Shown: positions 53,487 through 64,000 of the stretch, one piece after another
Numbering within the stretch: the first letter of the stretch is position 1
Layout of the letters: each line of letters opens with the position of its first letter
Assembly: GCF_029946165.1 (NCBI RefSeq)
Contig: NZ_JAQSDZ010000003.1
Location: 1 to 64,000 of the forward strand
Source of the DNA: Methylotenera sp.
Lineage (GTDB): Bacteria; Pseudomonadota; Gammaproteobacteria; Burkholderiales; Methylophilaceae
Length of the DNA stretch: 64,000 nucleotides
Direction: 5' to 3'
Notes under the pieces: model-generated
Seen by the model: the letters and a program-made list of their open reading frames with translations, nothing else
Told to the model about the DNA's origin: nothing
The model's database searches: none
Translations under genes and position numbers: made by a program

Positions 53487-53909
53487 ATGGCAGAAGTTAT
53501 TACCAAACCTTTTACCCCTTACCAGCCAAAGGCTGACGAACAGTATATGAGCAAAGCACAGCTCAATCACTTTCGTAAGATTTTGAATGACTGGAAAGCA
53601 GAGCTAAGCCAAGAACTTGATCGCACCGTGCATACCATGCAAGATGAAGTCACGATGTTTGCGGATCCTAACGACCGCGCAAGTCAAGAGTCAGACATGA
53701 CTTTAGAACTGCGCAACCGAGACCGTGAACGTAAGCTTATCAAGAAAATTGACGAGACTTTACGCAATATTGATAGCGATGAATATGGTTACTGCGAAGG
53801 CTGCGGCATTGAAATCGGTCTGAAACGTCTTGAGGCACGCCCTACGGCTACACTTTGCATTGACTGCAAAACGCTAGATGAAATGCGTGAGAAACAAGTA
53901 GCCAAGTAA
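53487..53909 (+). CDS. dksA: RNA polymerase-binding transcription factor DksA
   Basis: A 140-residue protein with a coiled coil carrying the tip motif DPNDRA (Asp60, Asp63, Ala65) that reaches into the polymerase secondary channel, and a C-terminal zinc finger with Cys103, Cys106, Cys124 and Cys127. It acts with ppGpp in the stringent response. The frame is open four codons upstream to a TTG (53475), but the ATG at 53487 is preferred because GAGG lies six bases before it and the MAEVI start matches betaproteobacterial DksA. Confidence 0.97.
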   Translation: MAEVITKPFTPYQPKADEQYMSKAQLNHFRKILNDWKAELSQELDRTVHTMQDEVTMFADPNDRASQESDMTLELRNRDRERKLIKKIDETLRNIDSDEYGYCEGCGIEIGLKRLEARPTATLCIDCKTLDEMREKQVAK

Positions 53910-53937
53910 TTAATTTGCGAAAGTTTATTTTCATAAC

Positions 53938-53962
53938 AAAAGCCCGATTAATCGGGCTTTTG
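53938..53962 (+). terminator. dksA intrinsic terminator
   Basis: An AGCCCGATTAATCGGGCT hairpin with flanking A and T tracts right after dksA. Confidence 0.88.
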
Positions 53963-54065
53963 TTATTTTAAATGTACACACTTCATTGAAAGCACTTTCC
54001 TCATGTCAATATTCTTAAGGTTCGCAGTGCATGTGTTTTATGGTTTATAAAGTTTAGCCACACAG

Positions 54066-54093
54066 CAAAAAGCCCGCTTCCGCGGGCTTTTTG
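54066..54093 (-). terminator. pnp operon terminator
   Basis: AAAAAGCCCGC-TTCC-GCGGGCTTTTT, a symmetrical hairpin with T tracts on both strands, located 16 bases beyond the pnp stop codon. Confidence 0.9.
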
Positions 54094-54109
54094 TTAGACA
54101 TTAACTGAC

Positions 54110-56239
54110 TTATTCGTCTGCTTCTGACTCAGATTTTGCTTCTGTAGCTGGTGCTTCAATCAAGGCTTTCATACTTAAACGCACGCGACCTTTTTCATCT
54201 GCCTCAACTACTTTAACTTTAACAACATCACCCTCTTTTAAGAAGTCACTAACCGCATTCACACGTTGATGTGCAATTTGTGAAATATGCAATAAGCCAT
54301 CTTTACCTGGAATTAGTGACACAATCGCACCGAAATCAAGTAATTTAAGCACAGTGCCTTCGTACACATTGCCAATTTCAACTTCTGCAGTAATCTCAGC
54401 AATGCGACGTTGCGCTTCAGCACCTTGCTCTGAACTTGTACATGCAATTTTCACTGTACCGTCTTCAGTAATATCAATGCTTGTGCCAGTTTCTTCAGTT
54501 AGCGCACGAATCACAGCGCCGCCTTTACCAATCACATCACGGATTTTTTCAGGATTAATTTTCATCACGATAATGCGTGGTGCAAACGCTGACATTTCAG
54601 TGTTTGCACTGCTCATTGCAGTTTTCATGATACCTAAAATATGTGCACGGCCTTCTTTAGCTTGCGCTAGAGCTACTTGCATAATTTGTGAAGTGATACC
54701 TGTGATTTTGATGTCCATTTGTAGCGCAGTAATACCATCTTCTGTACCTGCTACTTTAAAGTCCATATCACCAAGATGATCTTCGTCACCTAAAATATCG
54801 GTTAACACCGCAACGCGGTTGCCTTCTTTAATCAAGCCCATGGCAATACCAGCCACCAATGATTTCATTGGTACGCCAGCATCCATTAACGCTAAACAGC
54901 CGCCACAAACAGACGCCATTGAGCTAGAACCGTTTGATTCTGTAATTTCAGACACTACACGCATGGTGTAATCAAAATCCGCTTGATCTGGCAATGCTGC
55001 GATTAATGAACGTTTTGCTAAACGACCATGACCAATTTCACGACGTTTTGGCGTACCTACACGGCCTGTTTCACCAGTTGCGTACGGAGGCATGTTGTAA
55101 TGCAACATAAAGCGATCTTTAAATTCGCCTTGTAGCGCATCAATCACTTGCTCATCACGGCCGGTACCAAGCGTTGCAACCACCAAAGCTTGCGTTTCAC
55201 CACGAGTGAATAGCGCAGAACCATGTGTACGTGGCAATACGCCTGTACGGATGCTGATTGGACGCACTGTGCGTGTATCACGACCATCAATACGTGGCTC
55301 GCCATTTAAGATTTGGCTACGTACTGTTTTTGCTTCTAAATTAAAGATTTCATTCTTAATTTTGTTAGCTTCTGTTGTTGAAGTTTCTTCAGTAATCAAC
55401 TCACCCAATACGCGGCTAGTAATTTCTGATAATTTAGCTGAACGCGCACCTTTTGCTTTGATTTGGAATGCAGCATTAATATCTGCAGCAGCTAAATCAG
55501 CCACTTTTGCGATTAACGCTGTATCTGGTTCTGGAGCAACCCAGTCCCAAGCATCTTTACCAGCTTCAGCAGCTAGTTCAGCAATCATTTTGATTACCGC
55601 TTGCATTTGCTCGTGACCGAACACCACAGCGCCCAACATCACTTCTTCTGAAAGTTCTTTAGCTTCAGATTCAACCATCATTACGGCTGTTTCAGTTGCA
55701 GCAACCACTAAATCAAGCTCTGTTTCTTCTAACTGAGCTTTAGTTGGGTTTAACACATATTCTTCATTAATATAACCAACACGTGCCGCACCTAGTGGTC
55801 CAAAGAATGGAATACCTGATAATGACATAGCCGCAGAAGCACCGATAATTGCAGGAATATCTGCATCGATTTCTGGATCTGATGACATTACAGTCGCCAC
55901 CACTTGCACTTCGTTGTAGAACGCTTCTGGGAATAATGGGCGTAATGGGCGATCGATTAAACGGCTTGTCAGTGTTTCTTTTTCTGAAGGACGGCCTTCG
56001 CGTTTGAAAAAGCCACCTGGGATTTTACCTGCAGCATAAGTTTTTTCCATGTAATCCACTGTTAATGGGAAAAAATCTTGGCCGGCTTTTACTTCTGATT
56101 TACTAGTAACGGCTACCAATACCACTGTATCGCCGTAGCTCACCAACACAGCTGCGTCGGCTTGACGTGAGATTTCACCTGTTTCAAGAGTGAGCGTATG
56201 CGCACCGTATTGAATACTTTTAGTTACTTTATTAAACAT
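54110..56239 (-). CDS. pnp: polyribonucleotide nucleotidyltransferase (PNPase)
   Basis: A 709-residue exoribonuclease that degrades RNA with phosphate and is a subunit of the degradosome in many bacteria. Two RNase PH-like halves are visible: [34 protein letters not shown], and [30 protein letters not shown] with [16 protein letters not shown] domain ([21 protein letters not shown]) and an S1 domain ([34 protein letters not shown]) follow. It is the last gene of the nusA operon, with its own terminator. Confidence 0.98.
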   Translation of the reverse strand: MFNKVTKSIQYGAHTLTLETGEISRQADAAVLVSYGDTVVLVAVTSKSEVKAGQDFFPLTVDYMEKTYAAGKIPGGFFKREGRPSEKETLTSRLIDRPLRPLFPEAFYNEVQVVATVMSSDPEIDADIPAIIGASAAMSLSGIPFFGPLGAARVGYINEEYVLNPTKAQLEETELDLVVAATETAVMMVESEAKELSEEVMLGAVVFGHEQMQAVIKMIAELAAEAGKDAWDWVAPEPDTALIAKVADLAAADINAAFQIKAKGARSAKLSEITSRVLGELITEETSTTEANKIKNEIFNLEAKTVRSQILNGEPRIDGRDTRTVRPISIRTGVLPRTHGSALFTRGETQALVVATLGTGRDEQVIDALQGEFKDRFMLHYNMPPYATGETGRVGTPKRREIGHGRLAKRSLIAALPDQADFDYTMRVVSEITESNGSSSMASVCGGCLALMDAGVPMKSLVAGIAMGLIKEGNRVAVLTDILGDEDHLGDMDFKVAGTEDGITALQMDIKITGITSQIMQVALAQAKEGRAHILGIMKTAMSSANTEMSAFAPRIIVMKINPEKIRDVIGKGGAVIRALTEETGTSIDITEDGTVKIACTSSEQGAEAQRRIAEITAEVEIGNVYEGTVLKLLDFGAIVSLIPGKDGLLHISQIAHQRVNAVSDFLKEGDVVKVKVVEADEKGRVRLSMKALIEAPATEAKSESEADE

Positions 56240-56353
56240 TATTTTTCCTTTGTCTTTTCAATAAGCGCTTATTCACTACCCAATAAACGCTGGTTTTTCT
56301 TACACAATTTAAAATTTACAGTGATATTTCTCAGCCTACAACTTACAGCCATT

Positions 56354-56390
56354 AAAAAAGCCGACGCATATCACCATGCAATCGGCTTTC
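56354..56390 (-). terminator. rpsO-pnp intercistronic terminator
   Basis: On the minus strand AAGCCGA...TCGGCTT forms a stem followed by T6. It resembles the terminator after rpsO in E. coli, where read-through supplies pnp. Confidence 0.8.
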
Positions 56391-56441
56391 TACAATTATA
56401 AAAGCGAGTTCAATATTAACAAGAAGTCACTTTTATAAAAA

Positions 56442-56711
56442 TTACTTACGTAAGCTTAAACGCGCAATCAAATCTTGATAACGAGCTACATCTTTACGTT
56501 TTAGGTAATCTAATAAACTACGGCGTTGACTTACTAAAGCTAACAAACCACGACGTGAGTGGTTATCTTTTTTGTTAGATTTAAAATGCTCTGTTAAATA
56601 AGTAATACGGTTAGTTAAAAGTGCAACTTGCACTTCTGGGCTAGCGGTATCATTTGGAGCGCGTTGATATTCTTTAACGATTTTTGCAGTATCTAAAGCT
56701 GTAGTAGCCAT
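56442..56711 (-). CDS. rpsO: 30S ribosomal protein S15
   Basis: A protein of 89 residues, the usual S15 length. It has the S15 signature [41 protein letters not shown]. It binds 16S rRNA early in assembly of the small subunit platform. It lies between truB and pnp, as in E. coli. Confidence 0.98.
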   Translation of the reverse strand: MATTALDTAKIVKEYQRAPNDTASPEVQVALLTNRITYLTEHFKSNKKDNHSRRGLLALVSQRRSLLDYLKRKDVARYQDLIARLSLRK

Positions 56712-56846
56712 TTTTTTTCCTAATAATTAGCGTCAATGCAAAAGTAGAAAACCCACTAAAGCATTCATTTACAAAATGAACTGAGCATTCTAAAGATAAA
56801 TCTATGATTTATCAAGTAGTTTTGTATATTTAAGCAAACTGCCCGC

Positions 56847-57755
56847 TTAACTTTCCATTTGCCGAATGAGGCGTTTTGGTGCAATTTTGCCGTCAGCTGC
56901 TAACTCACCTAAGCCTAAGAAAACTTGCTGTTCGGTATAGAGCCGCATCAACCCTTGAGGAATCACACCACTTTTCCAAACTGGCTGCCCTTGTTGCAAA
57001 TAAAAGCTACTGTCATCATCCATAACCATCGCTGGCAAGTGCAGGACAGCACTATCTTCTGGCATCAGCGCCGCTTCTCTTTGCTCTGGCGTCATGGCTT
57101 CTAGCTGTTCTAGCGTAATGGTTTGGGCGATTTGATAGTTTGCAGTTGCTGTTCTGCGCAAGCCAATGAGATGTGCACCACAGTTAAGCACCTTGCCTAT
57201 ATCTTCGGCCAGTGTGCGAATATAAGTGCCTTTTGAACAAGTGACAGTAATCGTTGCAACATCTTGTTCCAATGAGTTAACAGCAAGTTGATAAATGGTA
57301 ATCTGGCGTGATTTACGCTCAATTTCAATGCCAGCACGCGCATATTCATACATCGCTTTGCCTTCATGCTTTAAGGCGGAATACATGGGAGGTACTTGAG
57401 TGATTTCACCGATGAATTGCAAACAGGCCGCTTCGAATTGCTCGCGGCTAACATTCACCTCGCGCCGCTCTAGCACTTCACCTTCAGCATCGCCGGTATT
57501 GGTTGTTTCACCCAATTTCATTGTGGCTACATAGGTTTTATCTGCATCAGTCAGATAATGGGCGAATTTTGTGGCTTCACCAAAACAAAGTGGTAACAAG
57601 CCGGTCGCTAACGGGTCTAGCGTGCCAGTGTGCCCCGCTTTTGCGGCTTGATAGAGCCATTTCGCTTTTTGTAATGCTTGGTTGCTAGAAAAACCAATCG
57701 GCTTATCTAGTAACAGCACGCCGTTAACATTTCGTTTTGTTCTTTTAAACTGCAA
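56847..57755 (-). CDS. truB: tRNA pseudouridine(55) synthase
   Basis: A 302-residue enzyme that makes pseudouridine 55 in the T loop of tRNA. GVLLLDKPIGFSSNQALQKAK and the catalytic Asp in AGHTGTLDPLATGLLPLCFGEATKF match TruB. A C-terminal PUA-like part ends GLGELAADGKIAPKRLIRQ. It sits between rbfA and rpsO. Confidence 0.97.
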   Translation of the reverse strand: MQFKRTKRNVNGVLLLDKPIGFSSNQALQKAKWLYQAAKAGHTGTLDPLATGLLPLCFGEATKFAHYLTDADKTYVATMKLGETTNTGDAEGEVLERREVNVSREQFEAACLQFIGEITQVPPMYSALKHEGKAMYEYARAGIEIERKSRQITIYQLAVNSLEQDVATITVTCSKGTYIRTLAEDIGKVLNCGAHLIGLRRTATANYQIAQTITLEQLEAMTPEQREAALMPEDSAVLHLPAMVMDDDSSFYLQQGQPVWKSGVIPQGLMRLYTEQQVFLGLGELAADGKIAPKRLIRQMES

Positions 57756-57788
57756 GAATCTGGCCTTCGCTGGCTAGCGTGTTTAGAA

Positions 57789-58163
57789 TTATTCTTTGTC
57801 TTTTTCTGGGACGTTATCTGGATTGGTCGCAAGCGCCTCATCAATCAATTTAGACATCATCATGCCATTATCAATTGAAGCATCATAGACAAAATGTAAC
57901 TGCGGAACCGTACGAAGTAGCATGCGTTTAGCCACTTGTGTTCTTAAAAAGCCAGCTGACTTTTCTAGACCTTGTTGCAGACTATCACTGGCTTTACTGG
58001 CGCTATAAAAAATCTTTGCATGTGCCATATCACCAGTGACTTCCACTGCGGTGATTGTGACCATTTTCACACGTGGATCTTTTACTTCAAATTGCAGCAA
58101 ATCAGCGAGTTCACGCTGCATTTGCTCGGCAACTCGGTGGCTTCTTGAGAAATCCTTAGCCAT
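57789..58163 (-). CDS. rbfA: ribosome-binding factor A
   Basis: A 124-residue KH-like protein needed for late maturation of the 30S subunit. Motifs are SHRVAEQMQRELADLLQFEVKDPRVKMVTITAVEVTGDMAHAKIFYS and LRTVPQLHFVYDASIDNGMMMSKLIDEA. It shares one base with the end of infB. Confidence 0.97.
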   Translation of the reverse strand: MAKDFSRSHRVAEQMQRELADLLQFEVKDPRVKMVTITAVEVTGDMAHAKIFYSASKASDSLQQGLEKSAGFLRTQVAKRMLLRTVPQLHFVYDASIDNGMMMSKLIDEALATNPDNVPEKDKE

Positions 58164-60877
58164 TATAGCGTTCTAGCCACTTCAACGATTTCATAAACTT
58201 CCAAGATATCACCCACTTCAATATCATTAAAGTTTTTCAATGACAAGCCACACTCAAAGTTGTTTTTAACTTCTTTAACGTCATCTTTAAAGCGTTTGAG
58301 TGAATCTAGCTCGCCAGTGTGAATAATTACGTTACTACGTAATACACGCACTCTTGAGGTACGTTTAATCATACCATCTTGTACGTAACAACCAGCAATA
58401 GCGCCAACTTTAGAGATACGGAACACTTCACGAATCTCTACAGTACCAATCATGCTTTCACGTTGCTCTGGCGCTAACATACCACCAAGCGCAGCTTTAA
58501 TTTCGTCCACTGCTTCGTAGATAATATTGTAGTAACGCACATCAATGCCAAGCGATTCAATCAATTTACGTGCACCTGAATCTGCACGAACATTAAAGCC
58601 AATCAATACGGCTTTTGATGCGGCAGCCAAGTTAACATCTGACTCACTAATTGCACCTACGCCAGTGTGAATTATATTAACGCGCACTTCAGAAGTAGAA
58701 AGTTTTTGTAAGCTTGTTGCTAAGGCTTCGTATGAACCTTGTACATCAGATTTAATAATCAAGCCAAGAGTTTGCAAGTTGCCATCGCCCATTTGCTCGA
58801 ACATATTTTCAAGTTTAGCGGCTTGTTGTTTAGCTAATTTCACATCACGGAATTTACCTTGACGGAAGTTGGCGATTTCACGCGCTTTACGCTCATCATT
58901 CAACACAATCATTTCTTCACCAGCACTTGGCACGTCTGACAGACCTTGAATTTCCACTGGCATTGATGGGCCAGCTTCCTGAATGTCATTACCAGACTCA
59001 TCCAACATCGCACGTACTTTACCAAAGGTAGTACCAGCCAACACCATATCACCGCGTCTAAGCGTACCAGAAGTCACTAAGATAGTCGCCACTGAACCGC
59101 GGCCTTTATCTAGGCGACCTTCAATCACCAAACCTTTAGCTGGCGTGTTTTTAGGGGCTTGCAATTCTAGAACTTCAGCTTGAAGAAGCACAGCTTCTAA
59201 TAATTCATCAATACCTTTACCCGTTTTGGCAGAAACTTCTCTAAACATCACTTCGCCACCAAAATCTTCTGGCACCACTTCTTGTGCTACTAACTCCATC
59301 TTAACGCGCTCTGGCTCTGCACCAGGTTTGTCAATTTTGTTGATCGCAACCACCAATGGCACACCTGCCGCTTTTGCATGATGAATCGCTTCTATGGTTT
59401 GTGGCATAACACCATCATCTGCAGAAACAACTAGAATCACTACATCGGTCGCTTTTGCACCGCGAGCACGCATCGCCGTAAACGCTTCATGACCTGGGGT
59501 ATCTAAGAAAGTCACCATACCGCGCGGCGTTTCTACATGGTAAGCGCCAATATGTTGCGTAATTCCGCCTGCCTCGCCTGAAGCCACACGGCTACGACGA
59601 ATATAATCGAGCAATGAAGTTTTACCGTGATCCACGTGGCCCATTACAGTCACTACAGGTGGACGTGTTTCCATCACCGCAGTTGCATGCTCAGCTTCTT
59701 CAACAAATGTATCTGGATCATTTGGCGCTGCAGCAGCGGCTTTATGGCCCATTTCTTCCACAATGATAATCGCTGTTTCTTGGTCTAGGACTTGGTTAAT
59801 GGTCACCATCATGCCCATGCCCATCAGCGTTTTAATTACTTCACCTGACTTAACCGCCATTTTGTGCGCTAATTCAGCCACCGTAATGGTTTCTGGTACT
59901 AGCACTTCATAAATAATCGCTTCGGTTGGCGCTGTAAATCCATGCTGCGCATCATCATCTTGATGTCTATTTTTGCCTTTAGGTGCGCGCCAACCTGGTT
60001 TACCCGCAGTGGTATCACCGCGTGTTTTTAGACCGCGCTTTTTATTCTCAGCGTCTGTCCATTCTTTGTTATTGCCCTTACCTTTTTTCACTTCCTTTAC
60101 AGCGGCTGGCTTAGCTGCGCCTTCTTTGGCCACTGGCTTATGCAATGTGCCTTCAGATAATTTTGCTGCCTTTACTTTTGCCGCTTCGGCTTCTGCTAGC
60201 TTTCTAGCCTCTTCATCTATACGACGTTGCGCCATTTCAGCTTTTTTGCGTTTATCTTCAGCTTGAATAGCTGCCAAAGCTGAGTGACGTCTAGCTTCAT
60301 TTTCACGTAAAGCAATTTCATCTGCGCCTAACAAGTCTTTACGGCTAATAGTCTTTATCACAGGCTCTACGATTACTGGTTTTTCAATCACAGGCTCAGG
60401 CTCTGGAGCAACTTCAACGGCAGCTACAACAACCTCCTCTACAACCTCTTCTACGACAGGAGCAACCACTTCAACAACAGGCTCTTCAACTACTTCAACA
60501 GGTGCAATGACTTCAACTATAGCTTCTGGCGCTTGCTCTTCGACTACTGTTTCTTCTGCCTGCACAGCCAATTCAGACTCATCGTGTTGCTCAATCACGC
60601 GTTTTTTACGCACTTCTACTTGAATTGTGCGCGCTCTACCCGTGTTATCTGTTTTCTTAATCTCTGTACTGGATTTACGCGTTAAAGTAATTTTATTTTT
60701 CGGCGCAAGCGTACCGTGCTCTTTACGCAGGTGATCCAACAGCGCTGTTTTATCATCTTCAGTTAGATAATCTTCTGCCGCTGATTTTTTTACACCTGCG
60801 CTATTGAGCTGTTCTAATAACAACGTCGTTGGCAGCTTTAATTCGCCAGCAAATTGTTCTACGGTTGTTTGTGCCAT
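58163..60877 (-). CDS. infB: translation initiation factor IF-2
   Basis: A 904-residue GTPase that brings initiator tRNA to the 30S subunit. It has an N-terminal IF2N domain ([21 protein letters not shown]), a long low-complexity linker dominated by Val-Glu-Pro repeats (about residues 105-175), a Lys/Ala/Glu-rich helix, then the G domain with [20 protein letters not shown] near 405, DTPGHEAF and NKIDKPG. The usual domains II, III and IV end in [15 protein letters not shown]. Confidence 0.98.
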   Translation of the reverse strand: MAQTTVEQFAGELKLPTTLLLEQLNSAGVKKSAAEDYLTEDDKTALLDHLRKEHGTLAPKNKITLTRKSSTEIKKTDNTGRARTIQVEVRKKRVIEQHDESELAVQAEETVVEEQAPEAIVEVIAPVEVVEEPVVEVVAPVVEEVVEEVVVAAVEVAPEPEPVIEKPVIVEPVIKTISRKDLLGADEIALRENEARRHSALAAIQAEDKRKKAEMAQRRIDEEARKLAEAEAAKVKAAKLSEGTLHKPVAKEGAAKPAAVKEVKKGKGNNKEWTDAENKKRGLKTRGDTTAGKPGWRAPKGKNRHQDDDAQHGFTAPTEAIIYEVLVPETITVAELAHKMAVKSGEVIKTLMGMGMMVTINQVLDQETAIIIVEEMGHKAAAAAPNDPDTFVEEAEHATAVMETRPPVVTVMGHVDHGKTSLLDYIRRSRVASGEAGGITQHIGAYHVETPRGMVTFLDTPGHEAFTAMRARGAKATDVVILVVSADDGVMPQTIEAIHHAKAAGVPLVVAINKIDKPGAEPERVKMELVAQEVVPEDFGGEVMFREVSAKTGKGIDELLEAVLLQAEVLELQAPKNTPAKGLVIEGRLDKGRGSVATILVTSGTLRRGDMVLAGTTFGKVRAMLDESGNDIQEAGPSMPVEIQGLSDVPSAGEEMIVLNDERKAREIANFRQGKFRDVKLAKQQAAKLENMFEQMGDGNLQTLGLIIKSDVQGSYEALATSLQKLSTSEVRVNIIHTGVGAISESDVNLAAASKAVLIGFNVRADSGARKLIESLGIDVRYYNIIYEAVDEIKAALGGMLAPEQRESMIGTVEIREVFRISKVGAIAGCYVQDGMIKRTSRVRVLRSNVIIHTGELDSLKRFKDDVKEVKNNFECGLSLKNFNDIEVGDILEVYEIVEVARTL

Positions 60878-60967
60878 CTTCTTACTCCAGTATTCTTGCC
60901 TAAGCTTTATTGCCTAGTTTCACTACAATTTCTTTATTAATTGCTTTGCTTAATTAAACCCAACGGT

Positions 60968-62434
60968 TTACTTAAACCAAGGTGCACGTGCTGTCATGAT
61001 TAATGTTTTCGCGCGTTCTGCATCCATGCCAGTTAGCTCTTCTAATTCATCAACCGCTAACTCGGCTAAATCGTCCATTGTTGCTACGCCTTTAGATGCT
61101 AATAGATGCGCAGTTTCAGCATCCATGCCTTCCATTGTTAACAAATCTTCAGAAGCTTCATCTACTTTTTCTTCTTTAGCAATGGCTTCTGTTAACAAGG
61201 CTGCACGAGCGCGTTTACGTAACTCTTCAATGGTATCTTCATCAAACGCTTCGATTTCGTTCATTTCCGCCAAAGGTACGTAAGCGATTTCTTCTAGAGT
61301 GCTAAAACCTTCTTGCACTAGAATTTCTGCCACTTCGGCATCTACATCTAACTTATCCATAAACAACTGGCTTACACCAGCAAATTCATCTTGGTTTTTC
61401 TGAGCGGCTTGATCAACTGTCAGAATGTTTAATGTCCAACCAGTTAACTCTGAAGCCAAACGCACGTTTTGACCGTTACGGCCAATCGCTAGGGCTAATT
61501 GCTCTTCATCCACCACAACATCCATACTGTGCGCATCTTCATCTACAACAATGCTAGAAACTTCAGCAGGTGACATTGCGTTAATCACAAATTGTGCTGG
61601 CTCCATAGACCACAACACAATATCGACACGCTCGCCAGCCAGCTCACCTGTCACCGCTTGTACACGTGAACCACGCATACCTACGCAAGTACCTACAGGG
61701 TCAATGCGTTGATCATTACTTTTCACTGCAATTTTTGAACGCAAACCAGGATCCCGTGCCGCAGCGCGAATCTCTAGCAAGCCTTCTTCAATTTCTGGCA
61801 CTTCCAACTCAAATAAGCGCACTAAAAAATCAGGCGTAATTCTTGAAAGAATTAACTGAGGGCCACGACCACCACGTTCAATACGTGAAAGGAAAGCACG
61901 CACACGGTCACCCACACGTAGATTCTCTTTAGGAATCATTTGTTCGCGCGGCAATAATGATTCAATACGACCTACTTCAATAATTGCATTACCTTTTTCC
62001 ATACGCTTAATCACGCCTGTGACTAATTTTTCATCGCGCGCTAAAAAGTCTTCTAGAATTTGTTCACGTTCAGCTTCACGCACTTTTTGCAAAATTACCT
62101 GTTTTGCAGCTTGTGCGCCAATACGGCCAAATTCAATGCTTTCTAATGGCTCTTCGTAATATTCGCCAATATTCAAACCTTTAGCGTGTTCGCTTTCTTC
62201 ATCGATTTGATAAGCTGAGTTTTCTAGCAAGTCATATTCAACATATTGCCAACGTCTAAATGTTTCATAGGCGCCACTTTCACGGTCGATAGACACACGC
62301 ACATCGGCATCATCATGATGTTTTTTCTTGGTGGCTGATGCCAAGGCAAGCTCAAGCGCAGTAAAGATAACCTCTTTACTCACATTTTTTTCGTGTGCTA
62401 GTGCATCTACCAATAATAAAATTTCACGACTCAT
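60968..62434 (-). CDS. nusA: transcription termination/antitermination factor NusA
   Basis: A protein of about 488 residues with the standard layout: an N-terminal polymerase-binding domain, S1 ([32 protein letters not shown]), two KH domains ([51 protein letters not shown]) and two C-terminal helix-hairpin repeats ([53 protein letters not shown]). The second of two adjacent ATG codons is preferred, because GGAGA is better spaced for it. Confidence 0.97.
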   Translation of the reverse strand: MSREILLLVDALAHEKNVSKEVIFTALELALASATKKKHHDDADVRVSIDRESGAYETFRRWQYVEYDLLENSAYQIDEESEHAKGLNIGEYYEEPLESIEFGRIGAQAAKQVILQKVREAEREQILEDFLARDEKLVTGVIKRMEKGNAIIEVGRIESLLPREQMIPKENLRVGDRVRAFLSRIERGGRGPQLILSRITPDFLVRLFELEVPEIEEGLLEIRAAARDPGLRSKIAVKSNDQRIDPVGTCVGMRGSRVQAVTGELAGERVDIVLWSMEPAQFVINAMSPAEVSSIVVDEDAHSMDVVVDEEQLALAIGRNGQNVRLASELTGWTLNILTVDQAAQKNQDEFAGVSQLFMDKLDVDAEVAEILVQEGFSTLEEIAYVPLAEMNEIEAFDEDTIEELRKRARAALLTEAIAKEEKVDEASEDLLTMEGMDAETAHLLASKGVATMDDLAELAVDELEELTGMDAERAKTLIMTARAPWFK

Positions 62435-62522
62435 CATCTATCTCCGACTATAAATTGCAGATTAACTGCTTTATTTCATTAAATTCTTATCAAACGATTT
62501 ATTTAAATACTTTAATATTTCT

Positions 62523-63008
62523 TTAAAATACTGGGTTCAAACGCGCTTTATCAATATTACTCAGTGCCATTTTGTACACAACGCCATCAAACTCAATTAA
62601 CACTTGGCCATCTTGCACGCCCTTAATAAAACCTAAAAAGGTTTTACGTGGCAAGGTTGTTTCTGTCGCGTTTGGGCTTTCATCTTTCATGCCAACCCGT
62701 AACTTAATCTGCGCACGCTCACCAGTAAACCTAACAAAATCAGCTTCTTTTTTCAGTACCCGATCCATGCCTGGCGATGAAACTTCCAAACGATCGTAAT
62801 CAATATCATTTTCCACCGCCAATAAGTTACCAAGCTGGTTACTCACCAAGCTGCAATCATCAATATTGACGCTGTCTTTAATATCCGCAGGGTTTAATTT
62901 ATCTATAAAAACACGCAACAATTTACCGCGATTAGAAATTTCTAAATCAACAAGTTCGTAACCCAATTGGGTTACCGATGTCTCTATCAACGTATGCAAA
63001 TCTTGCAT
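62523..63008 (-). CDS. rimP: ribosome maturation factor RimP
   Basis: A 161-residue protein required for 30S assembly. GYELVDLEISNRGKLLRVFIDKLNPADIKDSVNIDDCSLVSNQLGNLLAVENDIDYDRLEVSSPGMDRVLKKEADFVRFTGE fits the family throughout. It is the first gene of the nusA-infB operon; the promoter and an attenuator-like hairpin lie just upstream. Confidence 0.97.
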   Translation of the reverse strand: MQDLHTLIETSVTQLGYELVDLEISNRGKLLRVFIDKLNPADIKDSVNIDDCSLVSNQLGNLLAVENDIDYDRLEVSSPGMDRVLKKEADFVRFTGERAQIKLRVGMKDESPNATETTLPRKTFLGFIKGVQDGQVLIEFDGVVYKMALSNIDKARLNPVF

Positions 63009-63067
63009 GTTTATTAAACCTCTATTTCCTAATGCGAGCTTGCGAATTTATGCGCAAGTCGCAGAAA

Positions 63068-63091
63068 CAAAAAATGGGCACAAAGCCCATC
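63068..63091 (-). terminator. attenuator-like hairpin in the rimP-nusA leader
   Basis: On the minus strand ATGGGC-TTTGT-GCCCAT is followed by T6. It lies between the rimP promoter -10 (63108-63113) and the rimP start (63008), so it would end transcription early in the leader unless bypassed. Confidence 0.75.
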
Positions 63092-63107
63092 GAAAAAATT
63101 CTTCCGT

Positions 63108-63142
63108 ATTATACCTATCAATTCAATGAATTGGAAACAATA
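63108..63142 (-). promoter_or_regulatory. rimP operon promoter with palindromic spacer
   Basis: A perfect TATAAT on the minus strand (63108-63113), with TTCCAA about 17 bases upstream as a weak -35. The spacer holds the perfect dyad CAATTCA-A-TGAATTG (63119-63133), a possible operator. Confidence 0.6.
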
Positions 63143-63406
63143 CAATCAATAAAGTCTGCTTTTCATGCAATTGGCATAAATTCTTCATCCATATTCTTTT
63201 TAGTTATAAATTTATGATAACAAATTATTTTTAATTATTAAATTGTTTATTTATAGTGCGTACTTGCTTATTCACTTAAGCCACCATAAAGAAAACAAGA
63301 GCTGTACTGAACACCATTAACAAATCTAACAAATTAATAAATAAGTAATTAGATCTGTTTAACAGCTTATCAAAACTATATTTAGCATTGAAATAAAAGG
63401 AACATC
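63143..63406. other. AT-rich non-coding region before the porin gene
   Basis: About 260 bases with no supported ORF. It is strongly AT-rich (for example around 63205-63250), which suits a promoter region for the downstream porin and possibly upstream-element contacts for the divergent rimP promoter. AAAGGA precedes the porin ATG by eight bases. I see no riboswitch or repeat. Confidence 0.6.
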
Positions 63407-64000
63407 ATGCAAACTAAAAGTAATCTTTCATTGAGTAGAAAACTAGCAAAACCTTTATTGATTAGCGGCTTGTTTCTTAGCGGGAGCTTTGCATACGCTA
63501 ATGAAGCAGAAATTAAACTTGCTGGAAACACACAGCAAACCAGCATTGATGACTTAGAGCAACAAGAGAAAGTTAAAACACGTTTGACAGAAATTGCTGC
63601 AGAAGAAAAGGCAGCCGTCAAAACAGCAAATGGCTATTACGTAGAGCGTAGAAGTTATGGAACGCAAAAAGAAACCGACCCACCACGTTACGTAAAACAA
63701 GCGAATAAAACATGGTTGAAAGATTACGCGGCTTTTGATGATGTGAATTGGTTGGATTTAGGTTTGGAATACCGCGCACGTTATGAGCATCGCGATAATG
63801 ACTTCCGTCGCGCCAATGAAAATGTCGACGATCCATTACTCTTGCGTACCCGCGCTTATGTGGGCGTGAAAGAGATTTTGGATCCTTTACGTTTTGCTGT
63901 AGAAGTCCAGGATTCTCGCCGTAATAATGGCGACTACACGCGTAAGTATGACACTCGCGATGTGAATCAAGCCGATGTTTTACAAGGCTATCTTGAGTTG
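63407..64000 (+). CDS. alginate-export-family outer-membrane porin (3' partial)
   Basis: The frame is open from the ATG at 63407 to the window edge (198 codons), so no stop codon is visible. It starts with a signal peptide (residues 1-30, ending GSFAYA). It has a charged coiled-coil-like stretch (IDDLEQQEKVKTRLTEIAAEEKAA) and then barrel strands typical of the alginate export family: LDLGLEYRARYEHRDNDFR, DDPLLLRTRAYVGVKEILDPLRFAVEVQDSRR. Substrate is unknown; members of this family in methylotrophs are common outer-membrane porins. Confidence 0.8.
   Translation, partial: MQTKSNLSLSRKLAKPLLISGLFLSGSFAYANEAEIKLAGNTQQTSIDDLEQQEKVKTRLTEIAAEEKAAVKTANGYYVERRSYGTQKETDPPRYVKQANKTWLKDYAAFDDVNWLDLGLEYRARYEHRDNDFRRANENVDDPLLLRTRAYVGVKEILDPLRFAVEVQDSRRNNGDYTRKYDTRDVNQADVLQGYLEL

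Noticed and set aside
54354-54779. Long ORFs opposite pnp, infB, valS and other conserved genes
   Set aside because: They are antisense shadows of well-supported genes and have no family features of their own.

Overview
The window looks like chromosomal DNA of a moderately AT-rich Gram-negative betaproteobacterium. The best guess is the family Methylophilaceae (Methylotenera-like). This is an inference from protein character: a BtuM-type B12 transporter, an MSHA-like pilus cluster, a YVTN beta-propeller and BluB-type lower-ligand synthesis. No diagnostic methylotrophy gene or rRNA lies in the window.

Layout. 1-7.5 kb: the end of a diguanylate cyclase, then dgkA, a yggX-type gene, one unknown gene, rpiA, ilvA, a periplasmic beta-propeller, an EVE protein, a DUF2237 protein, a 6S RNA gene not covered by any ORF, and zapA with a zapB-like partner. 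7.5-20.9 kb: a cobalamin block. It opens with a B12 riboswitch and btuB, followed by btuM, cobO, cobB/cbiA, bluB, a BtuF-like protein without a signal peptide, cobU, cobQ, cbiB, cobD, and a minus-strand cobT-cobS-cobC operon. These cover corrinoid uptake, adenosylation, amidation, aminopropanol arm synthesis and lower-ligand attachment. No corrin-ring genes are present here. 21-34 kb: tRNA-Phe, a P-type ATPase, a diguanylate cyclase, rhodanese-tusA, valS, a GIDE/EF-hand membrane protein with lemA, an unusual photolyase-related protein, and nfeD with an SPFH protein. 34.1-34.7 kb: a DUF559 gene bracketed by a perfect 38-bp inverted repeat. 34.7-51.8 kb: a moeB-like gene, then a long minus-strand MSHA/type II-like pilus cluster headed by a sigma54-type response regulator and a second diguanylate cyclase. 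52-52.4 kb: a tRNA-Pro/Arg/His operon. 52.4-54 kb: folD and dksA. 54.1-63 kb: the rimP-nusA-infB-rbfA-truB-rpsO-pnp operon, with an attenuator-like hairpin in its leader. 63.4-64 kb: the start of an outer-membrane porin of the alginate-export type, cut by the window edge.

The most notable items are the 6S RNA, the riboswitch with its likely RBS-sequestering hairpin, BtuM together with a cytoplasmic BtuF-like protein, three families of intergenic repeats (including the DUF559 cassette), a photolyase relative whose domains seem to be in swapped order, and a large Cys-rich pilin-like protein with a calcium-loop motif.
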